The notes under the pieces are model-generated. The model saw only the letters and a list, made by a program, of their open reading frames with translations, had not been told where the DNA came from and made no database searches. Source: Bacteroidota bacterium (GTDB lineage Bacteria > Bacteroidota > Bacteroidia > Bacteroidales > JAAUTT01). Taken from it: a stretch of DNA of 22,894 nt. The position numbers and the translations under genes were made by a program. The stretch spans positions 1 to 22,894 of the forward strand of contig JAEYWD010000022.1 of NCBI GenBank assembly GCA_023429135.1, written 5' to 3'. Shown here piece by piece: positions 15,664 through 22,533 of the stretch (its first letter is position 1; each line of letters opens with the position of its first letter).

Positions 15664-17199
15664 ATGGCGAATAATCAACCGACCCGACAACAGCTTTACG
15701 ACCGGATTAAAGCATCGACAAAAGATGCCGTGATCCTCGAAGAGATGAAACAACTTGGCTTCTGGAAGAAAGAAGAAGGCATGCCTTCGCTTCCCGAACA
15801 ACTTATTCACAAAGAAGCCGAACTCACAAAGGAACTTCAGAACCTGCTAGAAATACAGCGCCGTTACAAAAATAAGGAGGAAGCACTGAAGGAAGTCCGT
15901 AAAGCCCGGCTGGAAGAGTCGAAGCGCAAACAAGCCGAGAATAAGGAACTTCGTAAAAAACGACGTGAAGAAAAAGCCGCCCTCTGGAAAGCGAAAAAAG
16001 AAAAAGACATTACTTACCTGGGAGAAGAAGTCTCCAAAGGACTCAATAACAAAGAAGGAGATACTGTAAAGCTGGAGCAGAAAAGCCTTCCGGTGGTGCT
16101 CACGGCCGAGGATCTGTCGAAAGCAATGAATATCTCGGTAGGTCAGCTCAGGTTTTTGTCGTACAACCGTACCATCAGCAAAACATCGCATTACAGACGC
16201 TTTTACATTCCCAAGAAAACAGGCGGAAAACGGTTGATCTCCACCCCCATGCCTCGATTAAAAGAAGCGCAGTACTGGATTTTGGAGAACATCCTGAATA
16301 AAATTCCACTAAATGATGCTGCCCATGGGTTCATCTCCAAAAAGTCGATTGTAACCAATGCACAGCCGCACGTAAAGACTGAAGTGGTAATCAACATCGA
16401 CCTGAAAGATTTTTTTCCTTCCATTACTTATCCCCGTGTAAAAGGATTGTTTCAGAAGCTGGGATATTCGGAGCAGGTAGCAACAATTTTAGGGTTGATT
16501 TGTACCGAACCCGACTGTGATTTGATTGAACTCGACGGCGAACAATATTATGCTGCCGGAACGGAACGATTCCTGCCACAGGGAGCTCCAACCAGTCCGG
16601 CCGTTACCAATATCATCTGCAAAAAACTCGATGCCCGTGTCCAGGGACTCGCCCGCAAATACAACTTTACCTACACCCGTTATGCCGACGACCTCACATT
16701 TTCAGCATCGGGCGAAGCAGTAAACAACACCAAGACCTTGCTGGCGATGCTCCGGAAAATTATCAAGTCCGAGAGCCTCACCCTTCACCCAGATAAACTC
16801 CGTATTTTACGCAAAGGCGCTCGAAAGGAAGTAACCGGCATCACCGTAAACGACAAACCGGGAGTTAACCCCGCCGAACTTCACAAATTCCGCGCATTGC
16901 TCTTCCAGATAGAAAAGGACGGCATTGCCGGCAAACACTGGAAAGGATCGCCACATCTGCTGCCAACAATAAAAGGCTATGCCGGCTTTGTAAACATGGT
17001 CGACCCGGAGAAAGGCAAACCATTGATGGAGCGGGTAAATGCAATATTGGTAAAGCACGGATATAAACACGAAATAAAACATCCGAAAAAGCAGCCAGTA
17101 ATAGTCACGGAGGAACCGGATTCTAAAAAGAGTACCAAAAAAACTTCGAAGGAGGTTTCGGGGACAAAACCTTGGTGGAAGTTCTGGTGGGGGGATTAA
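15664..17199 (+). CDS. ret: Retron-type reverse transcriptase
   Basis: The protein (511 aa) makes the msDNA by priming from a 2'-OH of the upstream RNA. The RT core spans about residues 145-460. It includes RRFYIPKKTGGKRLIS (fingers), the retron-specific NAxxH as Asn232-Ala-Gln-Pro-His236, Asp246 in NIDLKDFF (first catalytic Asp), QGAPTSP at 306-312, and YADD at 340-343 (the other catalytic Asps). VTG at 390-392 is the conserved region-Y mark of retron RTs. Retron RTs are usually 300-400 aa; the excess is an N-terminal extension of about 145 residues, with a highly charged Lys/Glu/Arg helix at about 45-120 that looks like a long coiled coil. The tail ends in a lysine/serine-rich linker and PWWKFWWGD. 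The ATG lies right after a2 and a T run, without a Shine-Dalgarno sequence, as usual in the phylum. Confidence 0.94.
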   Translation: MANNQPTRQQLYDRIKASTKDAVILEEMKQLGFWKKEEGMPSLPEQLIHKEAELTKELQNLLEIQRRYKNKEEALKEVRKARLEESKRKQAENKELRKKRREEKAALWKAKKEKDITYLGEEVSKGLNNKEGDTVKLEQKSLPVVLTAEDLSKAMNISVGQLRFLSYNRTISKTSHYRRFYIPKKTGGKRLISTPMPRLKEAQYWILENILNKIPLNDAAHGFISKKSIVTNAQPHVKTEVVINIDLKDFFPSITYPRVKGLFQKLGYSEQVATILGLICTEPDCDLIELDGEQYYAAGTERFLPQGAPTSPAVTNIICKKLDARVQGLARKYNFTYTRYADDLTFSASGEAVNNTKTLLAMLRKIIKSESLTLHPDKLRILRKGARKEVTGITVNDKPGVNPAELHKFRALLFQIEKDGIAGKHWKGSPHLLPTIKGYAGFVNMVDPEKGKPLMERVNAILVKHGYKHEIKHPKKQPVIVTEEPDSKKSTKKTSKEVSGTKPWWKFWWGD

Positions 17200-17202
17200 T
17201 CC

Positions 17203-17215
17203 GAGTTCTCATCAC
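17203..17215. repeat. Direct repeat left of the LRR gene
   Basis: GAGTTCTCATCAC here matches GAATTCTCATCAC at 19051-19063 at 12 of 13 positions in the same orientation. The two copies bracket the whole LRR gene with its leader and trailer. This is compatible with a cassette boundary, but chance cannot be excluded for a repeat of this length. Confidence 0.5.
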
Positions 17216-17294
17216 TTTAATTTGAAATTTTTGGTTATTCCCAATTTAGATATTCTAAAATTTAAAGAAGTAATGGTCAATTAAAATCAATAAT

Positions 17295-19022
17295 ATGTTA
17301 GAAAGGTATATCCCTTCTGGATATGTAACACAAAACTTTTACAATCAAGGATTAACAAAAATTCCAAGTCTTGCTTTTAAGAGAAAAGATACAGAGGTCT
17401 TAAATCTCAGATTTAATAATATAAAAAACATACCCCACAAAATTGGCATATTAGAGAATCTTAAGATTCTAGACCTTTCTTGGAACAATTTAAAAGTTTT
17501 ACCATCTTCATTAGCTGAATGCGAAAACCTTACTGAAATTTATTTAATAGGAAATAAATTTGAAAATTGGCCAACGGTTTTGTTCGATCTTGAAAATCTT
17601 GAAAAAATAAATATTTCAGATAATTTGCTTAGTAGAATACCTTCGGAGTTGTGTAATTGCAAAAACCTGCGAGAATTAATACTTTGGAAAAATAATATAA
17701 CTAATATTCCAATAGAATTTTATTCCAATGAAAACCTTATCCATTTGGATATCTCCTATAACAAATTATTCTCTTTAAGGCCAGAGATCAAAAATCTAAA
17801 ATCCTTGCATTACCTTAATATTAATGATAACCAACTTGATGATCTTCCATTTGAGATATGTGAACTAAATCTTAAAGTTCTAAAATTTCAGAGGAATCCT
17901 TTTAGAAGGAGTCAGCAGTTTAAAGTTTTGTCTAAAGATGATCTTTTGGTAAATCTGAAAGAATTATATTTAAGTAAAGATGACCCTATTGATTTTAAAA
18001 CAGTAAGGATACCGAAGGAATTAGTAAGGCCTATATCTAAATACCTTTCTTTTTTTAAAGAATATGTTTTGGTAACCAAAGGTGCTGAAATTCTATTTGA
18101 TATTGAAGAAGCTGAGGAGAGCCTTACATTAATCACCGACAAAAATGGTCAATTATCTTCAGATGAACTCGAAGAATACTTATATGAATATATAAATATG
18201 GCTCAGCAAAATTTGGATAATATTACCCTTAATGTAAAAACAAATATTACAGCATATCAGGCCGATATGCTGATTTTAGAATTAAAGAGTGAGGTAAGAA
18301 GCTTAAAAAGTCTATACGAAATAGCACAATTAAAAAACAAAAAATTAGAAGAGGATAATGATTTTCTAAGACAACTTTCATTAAAATTATCGTCAAGAGA
18401 AACTCATTTTTCTATAAATTCTCTTCCAGCATCTTCTGGATTAAATCCGTTAAATTTTGATTTTTCATTACTCTTAACTGACTTGTATGGAAAAGCTATA
18501 AGAATGACAGAGAGAAAATATTCAAAAAAGCTTGAAGACCTTCATAATGATGAATTCACAGATTTTCTGAGAGATCGGGGTTATATAGCAACCGATCAGA
18601 CTAGAAGTGGTAGATCAAATAAAAACTCTGGAGAATTAGATATTATGATCAGAGGAGTAAATGGCATACCTATTTCTATAATAGAAGCATTTCGTTTATC
18701 ATCATGCGGCGGCAACAATAACATTGTTAGTCAACATATTTATAAATTATTAAATGATTACGATACAGCTGGACATAAAACCAATTTTATTATCATCTAT
18801 TCGGAAGCCAAAAATTTCATTTCTAATTGGGAGAATTATTCTGATTACTTAGAAGATTTAAATAATCAGAAAGATTTTGAAAAATCCAAATATCCATTAA
18901 TTAGGTTTGTTGACACAAAAATAAGTCGGCATACAGATATAAAAATTGGCGTTGCTCGCCACTTAAGAGAAAAAGAAACTGTAACAGTTTATCATATCTT
19001 TATAAATATGTATGTTAGTTAA
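17295..19022 (+). CDS. Leucine-rich-repeat protein with coiled coil and PD-(D/E)XK-like C-terminal domain
   Basis: The 575-aa protein has three parts. Residues about 30-215 are seven or eight leucine-rich repeats with 23-residue spacing (LRFNNIKNIPHKIGILENLK, LDLSWNNLKVLPSSLAECEN, LDISYNKLFSLRPEIKNLKS). Residues about 300-375 are a linker with coiled coil (LILELKSEVRSLKSLYEIAQL). Residues about 390-560 look like a restriction-endonuclease fold: GELDIMI (Glu447, Asp449), then ISIIEAFRL (Glu464), then HIYKLLNDYD and TNFIIIYSEAKNF. The canonical E-x-K lysine position is Phe466, followed by Arg467, so activity is uncertain. No NTPase domain, signal peptide or membrane segment. Its visibly AT-rich codons contrast with the retron genes, pointing to separate acquisition. 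I infer a defence or toxin role with the LRR as sensor. Confidence 0.78.
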   Translation: MLERYIPSGYVTQNFYNQGLTKIPSLAFKRKDTEVLNLRFNNIKNIPHKIGILENLKILDLSWNNLKVLPSSLAECENLTEIYLIGNKFENWPTVLFDLENLEKINISDNLLSRIPSELCNCKNLRELILWKNNITNIPIEFYSNENLIHLDISYNKLFSLRPEIKNLKSLHYLNINDNQLDDLPFEICELNLKVLKFQRNPFRRSQQFKVLSKDDLLVNLKELYLSKDDPIDFKTVRIPKELVRPISKYLSFFKEYVLVTKGAEILFDIEEAEESLTLITDKNGQLSSDELEEYLYEYINMAQQNLDNITLNVKTNITAYQADMLILELKSEVRSLKSLYEIAQLKNKKLEEDNDFLRQLSLKLSSRETHFSINSLPASSGLNPLNFDFSLLLTDLYGKAIRMTERKYSKKLEDLHNDEFTDFLRDRGYIATDQTRSGRSNKNSGELDIMIRGVNGIPISIIEAFRLSSCGGNNNIVSQHIYKLLNDYDTAGHKTNFIIIYSEAKNFISNWENYSDYLEDLNNQKDFEKSKYPLIRFVDTKISRHTDIKIGVARHLREKETVTVYHIFINMYVS

Positions 19023-19050
19023 TTAATCATTATACTCAATACATCGACAG

Positions 19051-19063
19051 GAATTCTCATCAC
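19051..19063. repeat. Direct repeat right of the LRR gene
   Basis: GAATTCTCATCAC, partner of 17203-17215 with one mismatch. It ends where the 21-bp-period array begins. Confidence 0.5.
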
Positions 19064-19064
19064 A

Positions 19065-19193
19065 CAAAACCCATTCACTTTTACGCAATAATATATACTT
19101 CTACTCAATAATCAATTCCATTTTTGCAAAGAGTATTTACTGTTACCCAATGATGAATGATTTTTTCCGCAAATACATTTACATTTAAACAAT
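19065..19193. repeat. 21-bp-period degenerate repeat array, left part
   Basis: AT-rich units share a CAAT/CAAA core at 19065, 19086, 19106, 19127, 19148, 19170 and 19190, a spacing of 20-22 bases. The best-kept units are ATTCACTTTTACGCAATAAT (19073-19092), ATATACTTCTACTCAATAAT (19093-19112) and ATTTACTGTTACCCAATGAT (19135-19154). The sixth, ATTTACATTTAAACAAT, is cut by the insertion element and resumes at 20059. There is no open frame across the array. The period equals two turns of the DNA helix, so T tracts fall on one face. Confidence 0.75.
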
Positions 19194-20058
19194 CACTGTT
19201 GTCCGGTAAAACTACCAAAAACAATTTAGGATAAAAAACATGTCTTACAATCTTTCTTGAACTGTTTGATAAACCGCGTTGTCTTTTATTCGTGTTACAA
19301 AACCGGTTTGATTATCACAAAACTTCTTAAATGCTTTATAATCGTTATACCCCTTGTCGAAAACATAGATTGTGTTGGAATCCAACTTTAGCTTCTCCAG
19401 TAAAACATGGTCATTTTTTGCTGCTTCGCTAAACCATACCAATTTGGGTACAGCCTCATCAACATTGATTACAGTATGGACTTTTATTCCTCCTTTCTTT
19501 TTCCCGTCAACCGGATTGCGTCCAACACATTTTAAAATATCCTTGAAAAGACTTATGGTTGTGCTGTCGAAAACCTGTATCTGTTTATTAATAACATCTT
19601 TAATCCGGCTGTCCGAGAAAACGTCTCCATATTGGACAAATAGTTTATTGTATATGCTCCCAAAAACATCGCTGCTCCGATTTTGATTGGCATCGGACAA
19701 AGTACTTTTTTTGGGAATATGATTAAGTTGAAAATGCTTTGTTTTACCTGATAACCCAAGCATGGCCCCTGATACTTCCCGCAAGGACGTGCATTTGGCA
19801 AAGGCACAGAAAAGCATACTTATCAAATGGTCTTTGGTGGTAAACTTCTTTACATATCGGTCAGAATTGCATGATTTACTTGATCCGGTAATAATATGAG
19901 GATCAATTAGGGATATCAACTGTCCGAAAACCGAATTTCCAAAAAAGTATGTACTTTTATCCATTGTAGTTAATGTTTGTGGTAAAACAAAACTACATAT
20001 AAGAGCTAAGAAGGCAAATGTCTTCTAGCTCTTTAAATTTTTATTCCGGACAACAGTG
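19194..20058 (-). mobile_element. Internally shortened IS4-like insertion element (865 bp) with 9-bp target duplication
   Basis: Terminal inverted repeats CACTGTTGTCCGG (19194-19206) and CCGGACAACAGTG (20046-20058) match perfectly over 13 bp, with weaker similarity further in. The element is flanked by exact 9-bp direct repeats TTAAACAAT (19185-19193 and 20059-20067), proving transposition into this spot. Related IS4-family elements are usually about 1.3-1.5 kb (from general knowledge), so roughly a third is missing. The transposase stop lies only 38 bases from the left inverted repeat. The element sits inside the 21-bp-period array; removing it with one target copy restores the array phase. 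Confidence 0.93.
19245..19964 (-). CDS. IS4-family transposase, C-terminally truncated
   Basis: These 239 aa match the N-terminal two thirds of a DDE transposase of the DUF4372 plus Tnp_1 kind. An N-terminal domain (about 1-95, FGQLISLID ... KFTTKDHLISMLFCAFA) is followed by the catalytic core with Asp133 in VFDSTTISLF and Asp203 in YVFDKGYNDYKAF. The third catalytic residue, the Glu of the Y-x2-R-x3-E-x6-K region, is absent because the frame ends at TVQERL. The protein should be inactive, so any movement would need a transposase supplied in trans. The ATG at 19964 is 81 bases inside the right inverted repeat. The codons are AT-rich. Confidence 0.88.
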   Translation of the reverse strand: MDKSTYFFGNSVFGQLISLIDPHIITGSSKSCNSDRYVKKFTTKDHLISMLFCAFAKCTSLREVSGAMLGLSGKTKHFQLNHIPKKSTLSDANQNRSSDVFGSIYNKLFVQYGDVFSDSRIKDVINKQIQVFDSTTISLFKDILKCVGRNPVDGKKKGGIKVHTVINVDEAVPKLVWFSEAAKNDHVLLEKLKLDSNTIYVFDKGYNDYKAFKKFCDNQTGFVTRIKDNAVYQTVQERL

Positions 20059-20235
20059 TTAAACAATAATAACTTTCATTTATTCAAAGCATATTTCATT
20101 TTACACTAAAAGCAATTCATGTTACACAATGATCATTTCCATTTAAGTATAATTCAATTACTTTTAGGAATATACAGAATATTTTTATGCTTAAAGTAAT
20201 TATTTTGATGCTAAGAATTTATTACTTTTGAATAA
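20059..20235. repeat. 21-bp-period degenerate repeat array, right part
   Basis: This continues the array beyond the insertion element. Cores are at 20064 (CAAT), 20085 (CAAA), 20106 (CTAA), 20127 (CAAT), 20148 (TATA), about 20169 (AATA), 20190 (CTTA), 20211 (CTAA) and about 20232. The best unit, ATTCATGTTACACAATGATC (20115-20134), shares GTTAC and CAATGAT with the unit at 19135-19154 on the other side of the element. The units decay in sequence but not in spacing towards the XRE gene, and the last falls on that gene's promoter. Confidence 0.72.
20223..20230 (+). promoter_or_regulatory. Possible -7 element of the XRE regulator gene
   Basis: TACTTTTG is a full match to TAnnTTTG, 25 bases before the chosen ATG. 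The nearest upstream TTG (20205-20207) is only 15 bases away, shorter than the usual 19-20, so the -33 element is doubtful. The site lies within the last unit of the 21-bp array, so a protein bound to the array could control it. Confidence 0.38.
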
Positions 20236-20254
20236 CATACTAACTTTCGCCGCC

Positions 20255-20614
20255 ATGTTAAAACTTCGCCTGAAATTTCTCCTCGAAACCAAAGGGGTTT
20301 CAAATCCTTACAATTTTCTGATCAAACACGGATTTTCACCCAACATTGCCACCCGTTACCTGAATAGTAAAGTAGATATGGTAAACCTGGCATATTTAGA
20401 AAAACTTTGTTTGATTCTGCAATGTTCGCCAAACGAATTATTCGAATGGGAACCGGCCAAAGACATCACCCTGAACGAATCGCATCCCATGGCAATGCTG
20501 ATCCGGAATGACAAACCGTTCAATATTATTTCGCATATCAACAATCTACCCCTCGACAAAGTGAAGCAACTACAGCAATACATAGCCGAACTGGATAAAA
20601 AGAAAGAGGATTAG
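20255..20614 (+). CDS. Small XRE/Cro-type helix-turn-helix regulator
   Basis: The ATG at 20255 gives 119 aa. An in-frame TTG at 20228 would add nine residues but overlaps the putative -7 element and was not chosen. Residues 1-65 follow the Cro/C1 five-helix pattern: LRLKFLLETKGVSNPYNFLIKHGFSPNIATRYLN (turn and recognition helices) and LAYLEKLCLILQCSPNELFEW (the L-x-x-L-C-x-x-L-x-C-x-P-x-x-L-F signature). The C-terminal part ends in a short amphipathic helix LDKVKQLQQYIAELDKKKE, probably for dimerisation. It is a cytosolic DNA-binding protein with unknown target. It lies directly after the 21-bp array, a possible operator region (inference). Confidence 0.88.
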   Translation: MLKLRLKFLLETKGVSNPYNFLIKHGFSPNIATRYLNSKVDMVNLAYLEKLCLILQCSPNELFEWEPAKDITLNESHPMAMLIRNDKPFNIISHINNLPLDKVKQLQQYIAELDKKKED

Positions 20615-20721
20615 GCACTGGGACTGTTCTGAATTTCTAGGGAGAATCACCGGGAATTTTGCCTCAACTATTCAAATTCTAAATTGTTTAACTTAATAAA
20701 ACCTTTGTAACACATTTATAA

Positions 20722-22533
20722 ATGCCTCTTTATATCCGCGTGCATTTAACCTTGTGCTTTGTGTTTCTGGGGAATAATTGTCTTCTAGCCCAATCAGAGA
20801 CTAAGATATTTCCGGAATCGCAGCAAACAATCTCACTATCAGCCAAAACCCCCGAATGGTTTTTAACCATAAAATACAATGTCCATTTACCGCAGACTAA
20901 AAAACCACTATCAATCCTGAAGGACAGCATTTATCCGCAGCCTTCGACATTGCATCCGGCCTCAGTTCCTCCTTCTATTTGGAGTTCACGTTTAATGCCA
21001 CAGCTTACAGCGGAATACGACGGCGGCGATTCGTATGCTACTCCCAATGATGATTACCTGGCGGTTTCAGCAAGTGGGAAAATAGTGGCCGTCCAAAATA
21101 ATCTGATTTCTGTTTTGGACGAGAACGGCTCAGTGCTGGTAAGGAAATCGTTACGCGCTTTTTCAGGCGAGGGAACCAACGACCGCCCATTTGATCCGCG
21201 GGTGATTTATGATGAGGCTGCCGACAGGTTTATCCTTGCCTTCCTTACAGGCACAACTTTCGAAACCAATAAGATACATCTGGCGTTTTCGTCAAACAGC
21301 AATCCTGTCGAAAGCTGGTTTCATTACTCCTTTGCAGGAAACGCTTATGGCGACAGCAGTTGGAACGATTTCCCGGCTATGGCCATCAGTGATAAATATC
21401 TTTACCTTACTTTCAACACGTTTGGAAATGGTTCTGTGAACAACTCAAGGTTTAAACAGAGTGTGATCTGGCGCATTGACAAACAAAAAGGTTATGCACA
21501 TGCTGCTGCCACAGAGCTTTCGGCAAGCGTTTTTCAGCAATTAAAATACAATGGAACATCGCTGTTTAACCTAACTCCGGTAACTAACTGTCCTGATACG
21601 GCCATGTATTTTTTGTCGAACCATGCGCTTGCCAGTGTTCCCAATCACAACTTTTTTCTGCTGAAATTAACCAGCCCGACGGCCTCTCCCGGGATTAGTG
21701 TATTTGAATCGAACCTCCCATACCAGTTACCTCCCGATGCCACCCAAATGAATACAGAACGAAGGCTGAATACCAACGATTCCCGGATTCAGGATGCTGT
21801 TTTTGAAAACAACCGCATTGCTTTTGTGATAAACTCGGCCCGGATGATCAATAGTTATCCCGTACCTGCATCATATTTCGGGCAAATACAGAACTTAAGT
21901 CAAAACAAGGTAGCCGGAGAATTCTTGCCTGATACACTCGAAACAGCATTTCCTTCTCTAATAGCCGGTAATCAAGGGTATCTCTTTGGTTATTCACATT
22001 CCTCCCCAGCTATTTTCCCGGGCATGTCAGTAATTTATCGCGATAATGAGGGAATTTACTCGAAGCCATTGAGGGTAAAGGCTGGCAGCAAAAATGTATC
22101 TTTCTGGGGCGATTACAATAAAATCATCTCTCAACCTTCTAAACCAAACATCTTTTGGCTTGCGGGAGCTTATGGCCTCGATGTGGGAACAGTAGCCGAC
22201 GGCGAGTTGGCTACCACCATTGCCAGGATAGAATTGGAAGAGAGTACCGGAGTTTCAAAGCCTTCAGCAATTCTAAACCATACAAAACTTTATCCTAATC
22301 CGGCTACCAACCACCGAATGACTCTGGAGATCAATTTGCTGAAAGCTCAGAAAATCAATTTGCTTATTTATGATATTAAAGGGAATCTTAATGCAAAACT
22401 ATTTGAGGGCGAGATGCCAGCCGGAGTACATAATATATCCCTTTCAACGGGAAAGCTTAAGTCGGGAACGTACATTATTAAAATTTTAGGTCAGGATAAT
22501 ACAACTGTTATGAAGAAAATAGTTGTTGAATAA
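20722..22533 (+). CDS. Secreted protein with type IX secretion C-terminal sorting domain
   Basis: The protein has 603 aa. Residues 1-24 are a Sec signal peptide (LTLCFVFLGNNCLLAQ), so it first enters the periplasm. The last 80 or so residues form a type A T9SS sorting domain: LYPNPATNHRMTLEIN, then LLIYDIKGNL, then the terminal SGTYIIKILGQDNTTVMKKIVVE. It should thus cross the outer membrane and be released or anchored at the surface. The middle (about 85-500) is rich in beta strands with repeated VIYDEAADRFILAFL, WFHYSFAG, FPAMAISDKYLYLTFN and NIFWLAGAYGLDVGT patterns, which suggests a beta-propeller-like body. No catalytic motif is recognised, so the function at the surface is unknown. It is probably a single-gene unit. 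Confidence 0.9.
   Translation: MPLYIRVHLTLCFVFLGNNCLLAQSETKIFPESQQTISLSAKTPEWFLTIKYNVHLPQTKKPLSILKDSIYPQPSTLHPASVPPSIWSSRLMPQLTAEYDGGDSYATPNDDYLAVSASGKIVAVQNNLISVLDENGSVLVRKSLRAFSGEGTNDRPFDPRVIYDEAADRFILAFLTGTTFETNKIHLAFSSNSNPVESWFHYSFAGNAYGDSSWNDFPAMAISDKYLYLTFNTFGNGSVNNSRFKQSVIWRIDKQKGYAHAAATELSASVFQQLKYNGTSLFNLTPVTNCPDTAMYFLSNHALASVPNHNFFLLKLTSPTASPGISVFESNLPYQLPPDATQMNTERRLNTNDSRIQDAVFENNRIAFVINSARMINSYPVPASYFGQIQNLSQNKVAGEFLPDTLETAFPSLIAGNQGYLFGYSHSSPAIFPGMSVIYRDNEGIYSKPLRVKAGSKNVSFWGDYNKIISQPSKPNIFWLAGAYGLDVGTVADGELATTIARIELEESTGVSKPSAILNHTKLYPNPATNHRMTLEINLLKAQKINLLIYDIKGNLNAKLFEGEMPAGVHNISLSTGKLKSGTYIIKILGQDNTTVMKKIVVE

Noticed and set aside
15619..15810. A minus-strand open frame across the end of the retron RNA and the RT start
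   Set aside because: It covers both the a2 strand and the RT N-terminus and shows no domain pattern; a shadow frame.
19065..20235. The 21-bp array considered as a CRISPR array
   Set aside because: The units are degenerate, directly adjacent and have no unique spacers; no cas genes are nearby.
20228..20254. TTG start nine codons upstream for the XRE regulator
   Set aside because: It overlaps the TACTTTTG -7 element, and the helix-turn-helix family typically starts at the MLKLRLKF methionine.
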